Notes: generated by a model from the letters alone, not told the origin. Counted from the first letter of the stretch, positions 15,851 through 24,796 are shown. The stretch: 64,000 nt of DNA from Bradyrhizobium sp. RD5-C2 (GCF_019972155.1 NZ_BOVL01000057.1:107143-171142), one strand, 5' to 3'. Numbers and translations are program-made.

Positions 15851-17050
15851 ATGAACAGGCTCGCATCATCAATTCTCGCGCTGACCCTCATATCTGGTCT
15901 GGGACCGGCCAAGGCTGGCCCGGACGCCGTGACGATCGGTGTCCTCAACGACCTCAGTGGCGTGTACTCGGATCTCGGCGGGCCCGGCTCCGTTGCGGCC
16001 GCGGACATCGCGGTGGAGGAGTTCGGGCCAACCGTGATCGGCAAGCCGATCAAGCTGATGTCGGGAGATCACCAGAACAAGGCCGATGTCGGCTCGCAGT
16101 TGGCGCGCCGATGGTTCGACGTTGACCACGTCGACATGGTGATCGACTTCCCCAACTCGGGCGTGGCGCTGGCCGTGCAGGAGGTCGCGAGAGCGAAAAA
16201 GAAGATCGCGATCTATTCTACGGCGGCAACGATGGACCTTACCGGCAAGGCCTGTTCGCCGACCGGGTTTCAATGGACCTACGACAATTATTCGAATGCT
16301 GCGGGCGTCGCCTCTGCGCTCGTGAAGAAGGGGTTCGACACCTGGTATTTCCTGACGGTCGACTATGCGTTCGGTCTTTCGCTCGAGGCGGAAGCCTCGA
16401 AAGCCGTCAAGGCCGCCGGCGGCAAGGTGGTCGGCGCCGCGCGCCATCCGCTCAACACACCGGATTTCTCCTCCTTCCTGCTCCAGGCACAATCCTCCAA
16501 GGCAAAAGTCATCGCGTTCGCCAACGCCGGAGGCGACACGGTCAATGCCGTGAAGCAAGCCAATGAATTCCAGATCGTGCAAGGCGGGCAGACGATCGTC
16601 ACGCCGGTCACGTTCATCACCGACGTGCACAGTCTCGGTCTTCAGGTCGCTCAGGGGCTTACCTTCGTGACCGGCTACTACTGGGATCTGAACGACCAGA
16701 CCCGCGCGTTCGCGGAGAAATTCTACAAGAAGCGTAAAGCGATGCCGACGATGGCGCAGGCTGGCGTCTATTCCGGCGTGCTCCACTACCTGAAGGCGGT
16801 GAAGGAGGCCGGCACCGACGACGGAATGGCGGTCGCCGAAAAGATGCGCGAGCTGCCTGTGCGCGATGCCTTTACGCAGACCGGTTCGGTGCGAGCCGAC
16901 GGACGGATGATCCACGACATGTACCTCGTCGAGGTGAAGAAGCCGTCGGAGTCGAAGGCGCCGTGGGACTACTACAAGGTTCTGGCGACCATTCCCGCGG
17001 CCGAGGCGTTCAAGCCTCTGGCTGAAAGCGAATGCCCGCTGGTGAAGTAA
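15851..17050 (+). CDS. Leu/Ile/Val-type ABC substrate-binding protein of the pyridine cluster
   Basis: A 399-residue periplasmic binding protein (Peripla_BP_6 type). A signal peptide ending near GPAKA precedes the mature start VTIGVLNDLSGVYSDLGGPGS. Conserved blocks include GDHQNKADVG and RRWFDVDHVDMV. It is the first gene of the lower-pathway operon, controlled by the MarR-type operator, so its ligand is probably the pathway substrate, a pyridine carboxylate. No permease or ATPase of its family is encoded nearby. It must borrow them from elsewhere or act in sensing. The start at 15851 has GGAGGA and directly precedes the signal peptide. Confidence 0.85.
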   Translation: MNRLASSILALTLISGLGPAKAGPDAVTIGVLNDLSGVYSDLGGPGSVAAADIAVEEFGPTVIGKPIKLMSGDHQNKADVGSQLARRWFDVDHVDMVIDFPNSGVALAVQEVARAKKKIAIYSTAATMDLTGKACSPTGFQWTYDNYSNAAGVASALVKKGFDTWYFLTVDYAFGLSLEAEASKAVKAAGGKVVGAARHPLNTPDFSSFLLQAQSSKAKVIAFANAGGDTVNAVKQANEFQIVQGGQTIVTPVTFITDVHSLGLQVAQGLTFVTGYYWDLNDQTRAFAEKFYKKRKAMPTMAQAGVYSGVLHYLKAVKEAGTDDGMAVAEKMRELPVRDAFTQTGSVRADGRMIHDMYLVEVKKPSESKAPWDYYKVLATIPAAEAFKPLAESECPLVK

Positions 17051-17128
17051 CAGTCAGGGCCGTCCCGGTCGCGTCCGTCCCAACCGTGATCGGGATCCGC
17101 GTATGTCGAGATCCGCAAGGAGCAATTC

Positions 17129-18097
17129 ATGTCGTCCAGAATCCGCAAGATCGCGCTTGAGGAGCACTTCACGGCGCCGGGCTTCGAGGAATACTCGAAG
17201 GTCTTCACCAAGCACATGGACTCCGCGGCGCAATCAAAGCTGTCGTCCCAACTCAGGGACTTCGAAGATTTGCGGCTGGGCGAGATGGACCGGGCCGGAA
17301 TCGACAAGGTCGTTTTGTCGCAGACCGGACCAGGCGTTCAGGGCGAAACCAACGTAAACGTTGCCATCCGGCGCGCTGCCGAAGGCAATGACTATTTGGC
17401 GCAGCAGATTCAGCGGCATCCGGCTCGTTATGCCGGCTTCGCATCGCTGCCGATGCATTCCCCGAAGGCGGCTGCGAGCGAACTGACCCGTGCCGTCGAA
17501 GTTCTCGGCTTCAAGGGAGCTCTGGTCAACGGCCATACCGGCGGGATCTACTATGATGATCCGGCCTACGATGCGTTCTGGGAGCGGATGCAACATTTGG
17601 ACGTGCCGCTCTACCTGCATCCGACGGACCCAAGCCCGGTTCCGAAAGCCTATGACGGCCATCCTGAACTCACCGGCGCAGTGTGGGGGTGGGGCGTCGA
17701 AACCGCGACCCATGCGCTCAGATTGCTGTTCGGGGGAATCTTCGATCGCTTTCCGCGGTTGAAGATCATCCTCGGCCATATGGGTGAGGGGCTGCCGATG
17801 CTGCTCTGGCGGTTCGACAGCCGGTTCGCCGTTTACCCGCATGGCGTTCGGCTTGCGCACAAGCCGTCCGAATACTTCGGAGGCAATATCTTCATCACGA
17901 CGTCAGGCGTCTGCTCGTCTGCGGCGCTTGCCTGCGCGCTTGCCGAGATGGGCAACGACGCCGTCATGTTTTCGGTCGACTACCCCTACGAGTCGACGGC
18001 AATTGCCGCGGATTTCATCGAACGGGCACCGATATCCGAGGACGTCCGCGTGCAGGTCTGCTCGCGCAACGCCGAACGCATTCTGAAGCTGGCCTGA
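17129..18097 (+). CDS. picC: Amidohydrolase-family decarboxylase (gamma-resorcylate / 3,6-dihydroxypicolinate decarboxylase type)
   Basis: A 322-residue TIM-barrel amidohydrolase of the non-oxidative aromatic decarboxylase group. The metal-binding ALEEHF motif is at residues 9-14 (Glu11, His13). LHPTDP holds the barrel histidine, ILGHMGEGLP follows, and VDYPYES carries the aspartate. These match gamma-resorcylate and 2,3-dihydroxybenzoate decarboxylases. As recalled, PicC of Alcaligenes faecalis, a member of this family, converts 3,6-dihydroxypicolinate to 2,5-dihydroxypyridine. Here the gene lies directly before the four genes for 2,5-dihydroxypyridine breakdown, which supports the same role. 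Substrate assignment is inference. Confidence 0.75.
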   Translation: MSSRIRKIALEEHFTAPGFEEYSKVFTKHMDSAAQSKLSSQLRDFEDLRLGEMDRAGIDKVVLSQTGPGVQGETNVNVAIRRAAEGNDYLAQQIQRHPARYAGFASLPMHSPKAAASELTRAVEVLGFKGALVNGHTGGIYYDDPAYDAFWERMQHLDVPLYLHPTDPSPVPKAYDGHPELTGAVWGWGVETATHALRLLFGGIFDRFPRLKIILGHMGEGLPMLLWRFDSRFAVYPHGVRLAHKPSEYFGGNIFITTSGVCSSAALACALAEMGNDAVMFSVDYPYESTAIAADFIERAPISEDVRVQVCSRNAERILKLA

Positions 18098-18116
18098 TCG
18101 GCCGAGGAGACACCAC

Positions 18117-18917
18117 ATGCACAAGGTCTATCGCATCGGTCAGATCGTTCCGAGCTCGAACACGACCATGGAGACTGAAATTCCCGCGATGCTCAATGCG
18201 CATTCGCTCGCGCATGGCACGCGCTTCACCTTCCATTCGAGCCGGATGCGGATGAAGACGGTCAAGAAGGAAGAGCTCGCGGCGATGGACAGCGAGTCCG
18301 ATCGCTGCGCGCTCGAGCTCTCGGATGCGCGTGTCGACGTCCTCGGCTACGCCTGCCTGGTCGCGATCATGAGCATGGGGAAGTCGTATCACCGCGTCTC
18401 GCAGCAGCGGCTCCATGGTCGCACGGTCGAGAACGGCGCGCCGGCTCCCGTTGTGACCAGCGCCGGCGCCCTGGTTGATGCGCTGCATGTCATCGGCGCC
18501 AAGCGCATTGCCGTCGTCGCGCCATATATGAAGCCGCTGACGCAGCTCGTCATCGACTACATCGAGCATGAGGGGATCAAGGTCTCCGATTCCCGCGCGC
18601 TTGAGATTCCGGACAACATCATGGTCGGTCGGCACGACCCGGCGAACCTGCCGAAGATCGTGGCGGGGATGGACCTCAAGGATGCCGACGCGGTCGTCTT
18701 GTCAGCGTGCGTGCAGATGCCGTCGTTGCCTTCGATCGCCGAGGTCGAGGCAAGAACCGGCAAACCTGTGATCACCGCGGCGGTGGCGACCACTTACGCC
18801 ATGCTGACGGCGCTCGACCTCAACACGCGAGTGCCGGGCGCCGGCGCATTGCTCTCGGGCGCCTTTGGCAACAATGCAGCGGCCACTCCCAACGCAAAGC
18901 TGCAGGTCGCCGGATGA
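18117..18917 (+). CDS. nicE: Maleate cis-trans isomerase
   Basis: A 266-residue member of the Asp/Glu racemase superfamily that turns maleate into fumarate, the last step of 2,5-dihydroxypyridine catabolism. The start RIGQIVPSSNTTMETE is characteristic of maleate isomerase. The two catalytic cysteines are visible at Cys80 (GYACLVA) and Cys198 (SACVQMPS). The C-terminal GALLSGAF segment is also conserved. It follows the decarboxylase by 19 bp and overlaps the deformylase start by four bases. It is called NicE in nicotinate clusters and PicG in picolinate clusters. Confidence 0.9.
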   Translation: MHKVYRIGQIVPSSNTTMETEIPAMLNAHSLAHGTRFTFHSSRMRMKTVKKEELAAMDSESDRCALELSDARVDVLGYACLVAIMSMGKSYHRVSQQRLHGRTVENGAPAPVVTSAGALVDALHVIGAKRIAVVAPYMKPLTQLVIDYIEHEGIKVSDSRALEIPDNIMVGRHDPANLPKIVAGMDLKDADAVVLSACVQMPSLPSIAEVEARTGKPVITAAVATTYAMLTALDLNTRVPGAGALLSGAFGNNAAATPNAKLQVAG

Positions 18918-19765
18918 GTACATTTCGATACGGCGCAAACGTCCAGGCCAACGGCGTGCGGCTGCACTATTTGCTCTACGGGCAGGCGCGAGCGGGGCGT
19001 GATCCGGTCATCATCCTGCCGGGCATCACCAGTCCAGCCATCACCTGGGGGTTCGTCGGCGAGCGGTTTGGACGCCAGTTCGAGACCTATGTTCTCGATA
19101 TCAGGGGCCGGGGGCTGTCGCAATCTGGCCCCATGCTCGACTACAGTTTGGACGCGCAGGCCGCCGATCTGGCCGCGCTGGCTGCGGCGTTGAAACTGCC
19201 GCGATATACCGTGGTCGGCCACTCGATGGGGGCCCGCATTGCCGTACGTGCGGCACGCAGCGGATTGCCCGGACTGGCCGGACTCGTCCTGGTGGATCCG
19301 CCGGTCTCGGGACCGGGCCGGCGCGCCTATCCGGCGAAGCTCGATTGGTACGTCGATTCCATCCGGCTCGCGGTCGCCGGTTGCAACGCTGAAAAGATGC
19401 GGGCGTTCTGCCCGACCTGGACCGAGGATCAATTGAGGCTGCGTGCGGAGTGGCTACACACCTGCGACGAGCGCGCGGTGCGCGAGAGCTTTGACGGATT
19501 CCACAATGACGACATTCACAGCGATCTCGGGAGGATCAACGTTCCCGTCCGACTGATCGCTGCAGGACGTGGTGACGTCATTCGCGATGAGGATATCGCC
19601 GAAATCCAGCGGCTGTTGCCGAGCGCTTCGGCCACGCGCGTCGTCGACGCAGGACATATGATTCCATGGGATGACGAGGCGGGATTCTATGCTGCCTTCG
19701 AGGAGTTTCTTGGCGCCCGCTTGGACGCCGCAATCAGCAAGGAGAAGCAACATGTCGGTCAGTGA
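18914..19765 (+). CDS. nicD: N-formylmaleamate deformylase (alpha/beta hydrolase)
   Basis: A 283-residue alpha/beta hydrolase that removes formate from N-formylmaleamate to give maleamate. The nucleophile elbow GHSMG places Ser at 104. LVDPP near residue 128 and DAGHMIPWDD near the C-terminus supply the acid and histidine. The sequence WGFVGERFG and DIRGRGLSQ are usual in NicD. The ATG overlaps the stop of the isomerase (ATGA), and the end overlaps the dioxygenase by 14 bp. Family motifs alone would allow another ester or amide substrate; the surrounding genes make the assignment firm. Confidence 0.87.
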   Translation: MSTFRYGANVQANGVRLHYLLYGQARAGRDPVIILPGITSPAITWGFVGERFGRQFETYVLDIRGRGLSQSGPMLDYSLDAQAADLAALAAALKLPRYTVVGHSMGARIAVRAARSGLPGLAGLVLVDPPVSGPGRRAYPAKLDWYVDSIRLAVAGCNAEKMRAFCPTWTEDQLRLRAEWLHTCDERAVRESFDGFHNDDIHSDLGRINVPVRLIAAGRGDVIRDEDIAEIQRLLPSASATRVVDAGHMIPWDDEAGFYAAFEEFLGARLDAAISKEKQHVGQ

Positions 19766-20810
19766 TCACGATCTGATACAGGCCTGGAAGCAGGTTCTCT
19801 CGTTGTCCAAGCTGGAGCGAGGCCAACTCGTCACTGTGCTCACCAGTTCGTCGACGCATCCGCAGACCCTGTCGACCGCGATTCTCGCGGCTGCATCGAT
19901 GGGTGCAATCGTCAACCGGCTCGATCTGCTTCCGGTCAACGGCGAGAAGGCTCTGAGCCGCGACTCGCTGGCCTATCTCGGGACGACACCCCTGACCGGG
20001 AATCGCGCGGCGATCGCTGCACTGAAGGAGAGCGACCTCGTCCTGGACCTCATGACCCTGCTGTTCTCGCCCGAGCAGCACGACATCCTGAAGGCCGGCA
20101 CGAAAATCCTGCTGGCTGTCGAACCACCGGAAGTCCTGGTTCGGATGGTGCCGACAATGGCCGACCGTGCGCGCGTCATCACCGCAAGTGCCAAGCTCGG
20201 CAAGGCGAAGGAGATGCATGTGACGTCGCCGGCCGGCACGGACGTCCGCTTCAAGCTCGGTCAGTTCCCGGCCATCAGCGAATATGGCTTCGTCGACGAG
20301 CCCGGGCGGTGGGATCATTGGCCGAGCGGTTTCGCCTTGACCTGGGCCAATGAGGGCGAGGCCGATGGAACGATCGTGATGGAGCGGGGCGATATCCTGC
20401 TCCCGATGAAGTCCTACATCCAGGATCGTATCCACTTTGGGATCGAGAAGGGCTTTGTGACCTCGATCGAGGGCGGCGTCGATGCCGAGATTCTGAGCGA
20501 GTATATGGCCTCGTACAACGATCGGGACGCATATGCGATGTCGCATATCGGCTGGGGACTGCAGCCGCGAGCCAAGTGGTCGACGCTCGGTCTCTATGAC
20601 CGGGAGGCCACGATCGGCATGGACGCGCGGGCGTTCGAGGGCAATTTCCTGTTCTCGTTCGGGCCCAACAACGAGGCCGGCGGGAGCCGGACGACGGCCT
20701 GCCACATCGATATTCCGATGCGGAATTGCACGATTGCGCTCGACGGGGAGGAGGTCGTCCGAAACGGAAAGGTGCTCGATGGCGGACCGGTTCGTGAGGC
20801 CGCCGAATGA
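19752..20810 (+). CDS. nicX: 2,5-dihydroxypyridine 5,6-dioxygenase
   Basis: A 352-residue iron(II) extradiol-type ring-cleaving enzyme opening 2,5-dihydroxypyridine to N-formylmaleamate. The family has a leucyl-aminopeptidase-like fold. Glu177, His265, His318 and Asp320 (in CHIDIP) are present at the positions I recall as iron ligands or active-site residues of NicX. NNEAGGSRTT just before the last pair is also typical. The ATG at 19752 was chosen because AAGGAGAAG precedes it; upstream codons lie inside the deformylase gene. It is equivalent to PicD in picolinate clusters. Confidence 0.9.
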   Translation: MSVSDHDLIQAWKQVLSLSKLERGQLVTVLTSSSTHPQTLSTAILAAASMGAIVNRLDLLPVNGEKALSRDSLAYLGTTPLTGNRAAIAALKESDLVLDLMTLLFSPEQHDILKAGTKILLAVEPPEVLVRMVPTMADRARVITASAKLGKAKEMHVTSPAGTDVRFKLGQFPAISEYGFVDEPGRWDHWPSGFALTWANEGEADGTIVMERGDILLPMKSYIQDRIHFGIEKGFVTSIEGGVDAEILSEYMASYNDRDAYAMSHIGWGLQPRAKWSTLGLYDREATIGMDARAFEGNFLFSFGPNNEAGGSRTTACHIDIPMRNCTIALDGEEVVRNGKVLDGGPVREAAE

Positions 20811-21472
20811 CCGACGATACGTCGACATATCGCCGGCAGGGCTTCGGTCAGGACCTGGACCTCGATGCACCGTTCGGGTTGCTGATCGTCGATTTCGTCA
20901 ACGGATTTCTCGATCCCGCCGTTTTCGGCGGCGGCAACATCGCTGCCGCGATGGAGAGGACGGTCGGACTGCTGGATGAAGCGCGCCGGCGAAGGTGGCC
21001 GGTTGCGCATTCGAGGATCGTATTCGCCGACGACGATGCCGACCGCAACGTGTTCGCGATGAAGGTGCCGGGGCTGCTCACGCTGAAGGAGTCGTCCTCC
21101 AACAGTGCGATCGTTCCGCAGCTTGCGCCGAAGCCGGGTGAGCTGGTCGTCCGAAAGACCGTGCCGTCGGCATTCTTTGCGACAGGACTGGGACCATGGC
21201 TGACGCAGCGTGGCGTCCGCACGCTTGTGATCGCCGGTTGCGTGACCAGCGGTTGCGTCCGCTCAAGCGTCGTTGACGCGATGTCGCTGGGCTTCCTTCC
21301 GCTCGTGCTCAGGGATTGCGTCGGGGACCGCGCGATCGGTCCGCACGAGGCGAACCTGTTCGACATGTCGGAGAAGTACGCGGTCGTCATGGATCTCGCC
21401 GATACCATGAAGCTCGTGGAAGCCAGGACTGCTGGTTCTGCCGTTGTGAGTGGCAGCGCAGGCATCAGCTAG
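20807..21472 (+). CDS. nicF: Maleamate amidohydrolase (isochorismatase family)
   Basis: A 221-residue cysteine hydrolase releasing ammonia from maleamate to give maleate. The catalytic triad is in place: Asp29 (LLIVDF), Lys117 (VVRKTV) and Cys150 (GCVTSGCVRSS), with the cis-peptide region before the cysteine. The ATG overlaps the dioxygenase stop by four bases. It is the last gene of the operon; a strong terminator lies 89 bp after its stop. The nitrogen of the pyridine ring is released at this step. Confidence 0.9.
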   Translation: MTDDTSTYRRQGFGQDLDLDAPFGLLIVDFVNGFLDPAVFGGGNIAAAMERTVGLLDEARRRRWPVAHSRIVFADDDADRNVFAMKVPGLLTLKESSSNSAIVPQLAPKPGELVVRKTVPSAFFATGLGPWLTQRGVRTLVIAGCVTSGCVRSSVVDAMSLGFLPLVLRDCVGDRAIGPHEANLFDMSEKYAVVMDLADTMKLVEARTAGSAVVSGSAGIS

Positions 21473-21560
21473 TGATATCGACGCCCGCTCGGCGGCAGAA
21501 TCGACTGCGCAATAGCCGTCGATCGTGCCCGCACGTTTCGACGACAAGCTCCCTGCCTAT

Positions 21561-21585
21561 CCCGCGTCTCCGCGGGATTTTTTTT
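21561..21585 (+). terminator. Rho-independent terminator of the lower-pathway operon
   Basis: CCCGCG (21561-21566), loop TCTC, CGCGGG (21571-21576), then A and eight T (21577-21585). This is the classical form and it lies 89 bp after the nicF stop codon. Confidence 0.92.
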
Positions 21586-21653
21586 GCCCGCGCTGGTCGA
21601 GGTTTGACGCAGAGGTCAGTCGTCAGGCGTCGATCAGGGTCTGTAATTCGTTT

Positions 21654-21663
21654 GTATACTGAT
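21654..21663. promoter_or_regulatory. Upstream copy of the MarR-type operator before the MFS gene
   Basis: TGTATACTGA followed by TGAAA matches the right half and flank of the 7172 site. The AGAGA half is changed to a T-rich sequence. It is about 130 bp upstream of the strong copy at 21782 and in opposite orientation, repeating the arrangement seen before the Rieske operon. Confidence 0.5.
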
Positions 21664-21754
21664 GAAATATTGGTGCATTCAACTTTCCCCCGATCGGGTT
21701 ATGTCGCGGAATACATGCTTATTTCGGCTGAATAGAACCTGCGTCGATTCCGTA

Positions 21755-21796
21755 TTGTCTGCTGCCACAAAAGTGATATACTCAGTATACATCTCA
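21755..21796 (+). promoter_or_regulatory. Promoter and MarR-type operator of the MFS transporter gene
   Basis: TTGTCT (21755-21760) and TATACT (21777-21782) with a 16-bp spacer form a good sigma-70 promoter. TCAGTATACATCTCA (21782-21796) starts at the last base of the -10 and covers the start of transcription. The site matches 15748-15762 at 14 of 15 positions. Confidence 0.65.
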
Positions 21797-21825
21797 AATA
21801 CGCATAAGATGAGAGGTGAGGGACG

Positions 21826-23427
21826 ATGACGGACACGCTGCATTCTGCGCGCGCCATTGGCGCGACTTCCGCAATGACCGCCGAAGAGAAGAAGGTCGTA
21901 TTGGCGTCGTCTTTTGGCGCGCTGCTCGAGTGGTACGACTTCTACATCTACGCGGCGCTTGCCGTTCAGCTCGGGCACCTCTTCTTTCCGAAGGGCAATG
22001 AGACGGCGGCATTCCTCGCAAGCCTCGCAACGTTTGGCGCCGGCTTCCTCATTCGCCCGATCGGGGCGCTGTTCTTCGGCCGCCTGGGGGACATGGTCGG
22101 ACGCAAGAAGACGTTTCTGGTGACCATCATCCTCATGGGCGTCGCCACGGTCGGCGTGGGATTGCTCCCGACCTATGATCAAATCGGAATAGCCGCGACG
22201 TACGGACTCGTGCTTTGCCGCTTGCTGCAGGGGCTGGCGCTTGGCGGCGAGGTTGGCGGAGCCGTGACCTATGTCGCGGAGCACTCGCCGGTCAACCGGC
22301 GTGGCGCGTACACCAGCTCACTTCAGACCACAGCGACGCTTGGGCTTCTGAGTTCCATTATCGTCGTCTTTGGGTTGAAGCTGATCCTTTCCGATGCGCA
22401 GTTCCACGATTGGGGCTGGCGCCTGCCATTCGTGCTGTCGCTGCTGTTGCTCATCGTATCGGTCTACTTCCGGGCGAGGCTGCATGAATCGCCCACGTTC
22501 CAGCGAATGAAGGCTGCCGGCGCAACGTCCAAGGCGCCGGTCACGGAGAGCTTTACGCGCGCCGCGAACCTCAAATACGTCGTTCTGTTGTTCGTCGTTG
22601 CTGCAGGCCTTGGCGCGATCTTCGGCACCGGACACTTCTATTCGATGTTCTTTCTCAACAAGACCCTGAAAGTGCCGATGGACGACGTGCAATTGCTGAT
22701 CGGGCCGGCCCTCGTGGTGGTCACGCCGCTGTATGTCTTCTTCGGCTGGTTGTCCGATCGCATCGGCCGCAAGCCCATCATGGCGATGGCCTGCTTGCTT
22801 GCGGCTGTCACCATCCAGCCGATCTTCAAAGGCCTGACGCACTATGCAAATCCTGCCCTGGAGCGCTTCCTCGAGAGCACCGATATTGTCGTCACGGCGC
22901 GCGACTGCAATTTCCGTCTGTTTGCCGAGGCGACCACGGAATGCGACAAGATCACCGGCTTTCTGACTGATCTTGGCGTTCAATATCGATCGGAGCCAGC
23001 AGCCCCGGGCGCACCGACCACGGTCAAGATCGCGGGACAGGTCGTCGAAGGCTTCAACCCCGATAGCCTCAGGAAGGCGTTGGTCTCGGCGGGATGGCCG
23101 TCGTCCGCCGATCTTTCGAAGATCAACCGCCCCGCGGTATTCGGGCTTCTGTTCGTGCTCGTGCTCTATCTGGCGATGGTATACGGCCCGATGGCGGCCT
23201 TCATGGTCGAACTGTTTCCGGCGCGCATTCGATATACGTCCCTCTCGTTTCCGTTCCATGTGGGCGCCGGCTGGGTCGGAGGCATGCTGTCCTTCGTCGT
23301 CACGGCGATGAATGTGTATTCCGGCAATCCGTACTTTGGATTGTGGTATCCGGTGATCGTGTCTGGCTTCGCCTTTGTTGTTGCGATCTGCTTCGTGCCG
23401 GAGACGCGTGGCCGTCCGTTGGATTGA
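21826..23427 (+). CDS. MFS metabolite:H+ symporter (MHS family), probable pyridine-carboxylate uptake
   Basis: A 533-residue major facilitator protein with twelve predicted helices. SFGALLEWYDFYIYAA near residue 30 and GRLGDMVGRKK near residue 85 are MHS-family signatures shared with shikimate and proline/betaine symporters. GWLSDRIGRKP is the second-half repeat. An insertion of about 95 residues with two cysteines lies between helices 9 and 10, on the periplasmic side by the usual topology. A MarR-type operator controls the gene, so it probably imports the pathway substrate. The ATG at 21826 follows GAGGTGAGGG. Confidence 0.82.
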   Translation: MTDTLHSARAIGATSAMTAEEKKVVLASSFGALLEWYDFYIYAALAVQLGHLFFPKGNETAAFLASLATFGAGFLIRPIGALFFGRLGDMVGRKKTFLVTIILMGVATVGVGLLPTYDQIGIAATYGLVLCRLLQGLALGGEVGGAVTYVAEHSPVNRRGAYTSSLQTTATLGLLSSIIVVFGLKLILSDAQFHDWGWRLPFVLSLLLLIVSVYFRARLHESPTFQRMKAAGATSKAPVTESFTRAANLKYVVLLFVVAAGLGAIFGTGHFYSMFFLNKTLKVPMDDVQLLIGPALVVVTPLYVFFGWLSDRIGRKPIMAMACLLAAVTIQPIFKGLTHYANPALERFLESTDIVVTARDCNFRLFAEATTECDKITGFLTDLGVQYRSEPAAPGAPTTVKIAGQVVEGFNPDSLRKALVSAGWPSSADLSKINRPAVFGLLFVLVLYLAMVYGPMAAFMVELFPARIRYTSLSFPFHVGAGWVGGMLSFVVTAMNVYSGNPYFGLWYPVIVSGFAFVVAICFVPETRGRPLD

Positions 23428-23473
23428 AGCTGCGATGGCGGACGATGGCGTTTGCCACCGTCCGCCTGCGTCG

Positions 23474-24679
23474 TTACTGCGAGACCAGCTCGCAGCCACC
23501 TTCGCCGAGCGGGCGAAAGGCCTGCTCGGCGGGAATCGTCGCGACGATGTCGTAGTAGTCCCATCGTCGGCTCGACGCCGCCGGTGTCTTGACGCGCGCC
23601 AGGTACATGTCGTGCACGAACTGGCCGTCGGTACGGACCATGCCGCGAGCGAACGCGTCGGTTACCGGCAATTCGCGTATCTTGGCTGCGACAGCGAGGC
23701 CATCGTCGGAATTTGCGGCCTGCACCGCACGCAAGTAGTGACGCACTGCTGAATAGACGCCGGACTGGGTCATGGTCGGCATCCGCCCAACCTTCTCAAA
23801 GAACTTGTTGGCCCACGCGCGCGACTCGGCATCGCGGTCCCAGTAATACGCGGTGACGAACTGCAGGTTCTGCGCGGCCGCAAGGCCCATCGCGTCGACG
23901 TCGGTGAGGAATACGGTCGGTGCCACCAATGCCTGTCCGCGGGTGATGCCGAACTCGGCGGCCTGCTTCACCGAGTTGGTCATGTCGGCGCCGGCGTTGG
24001 CCAGCGCGATCACCTTGGCGCCGGAGGCCTGCGCCTGCAGCAGCACCGAACTGAAGTCGGCGGTGTTGAGCGGGTGGCGCACCTCGCCGATCACCTTGCC
24101 GCCGCCGCTCTCGACCGCGCGGCGCATGTCGGCGGCGAAGGCGTGGCCGAACGAATAGTCCACCGTGACCAGGAACCAGCTGTCGAGCTTCTGCGCGGTG
24201 AGCGCCCGTGCGAGGCCGTAGCCGTTAGTATAGCTCGTGTAGACCCACTGGAACGAGGTGCGGGTGCAAGCCTTGCCGGTGAAGTCCGAGGAGGCCGACG
24301 CGTTCAGCACGACCTTGTTGCGTTCCTTGGCGAGCGCGGTCACCGCGAAACCGACGCCGGAATTGGAAATGTCGGCAACGGCGTCGACTTTCTCCGTGTC
24401 GAACCAGCGCCGCACGATGCCGAGCCCGATGTCCGGCTTGTTCTGGTGATCGGCTGAGACGATCTCGACCGGCACGCCGCCGATGCTGTTGCCGAATTCC
24501 TCGGCCGCCATCTTCGCCGCGATGACCGAGCCTTCGCCGCCGAGGTCGGCATAGGCGCCGGAGCGGTCGTTGAGAACGCCGATGCGGATCACATTGTCGG
24601 ACATCGCGGCGTGCGCGACGTGAATGTGCAGCAACGTCGCGGTCATTGCCGCGCATAGGGCCCTGAGAGTGGTTGTCAT
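23474..24679 (-). CDS. Leu/Ile/Val-type ABC substrate-binding protein
   Basis: A 401-residue paralogue of the binding protein at 15851. It shares blocks such as IGVLNDRSGAYADLGG, ADHQNKPD, RRWFDTEKVD and the C-terminal RRWDYYDIVATIP. A signal peptide (LHIHVAHAAM region) precedes the mature domain. The ATG at 24679 follows GGAGGAG, whereas the open frame upstream is just the divergent promoter read backwards. It is divergent from an XRE-cupin regulator, with a perfect inverted repeat between them. No permease or ATPase is encoded nearby. The ligand is unknown. Confidence 0.85.
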   Translation of the reverse strand: MTTTLRALCAAMTATLLHIHVAHAAMSDNVIRIGVLNDRSGAYADLGGEGSVIAAKMAAEEFGNSIGGVPVEIVSADHQNKPDIGLGIVRRWFDTEKVDAVADISNSGVGFAVTALAKERNKVVLNASASSDFTGKACTRTSFQWVYTSYTNGYGLARALTAQKLDSWFLVTVDYSFGHAFAADMRRAVESGGGKVIGEVRHPLNTADFSSVLLQAQASGAKVIALANAGADMTNSVKQAAEFGITRGQALVAPTVFLTDVDAMGLAAAQNLQFVTAYYWDRDAESRAWANKFFEKVGRMPTMTQSGVYSAVRHYLRAVQAANSDDGLAVAAKIRELPVTDAFARGMVRTDGQFVHDMYLARVKTPAASSRRWDYYDIVATIPAEQAFRPLGEGGCELVSQ

Positions 24680-24796
24680 GGTCGGGTGCTCCTCCGGAAG
24701 TCGTGTTGTTTGCAGTTTGCTTTTGTTGCGTGATACGCAATTCGCTTGTGTATCGATGCGGAGAACCACCGGAGTTTCCGGCAGTCCCAACATCGG

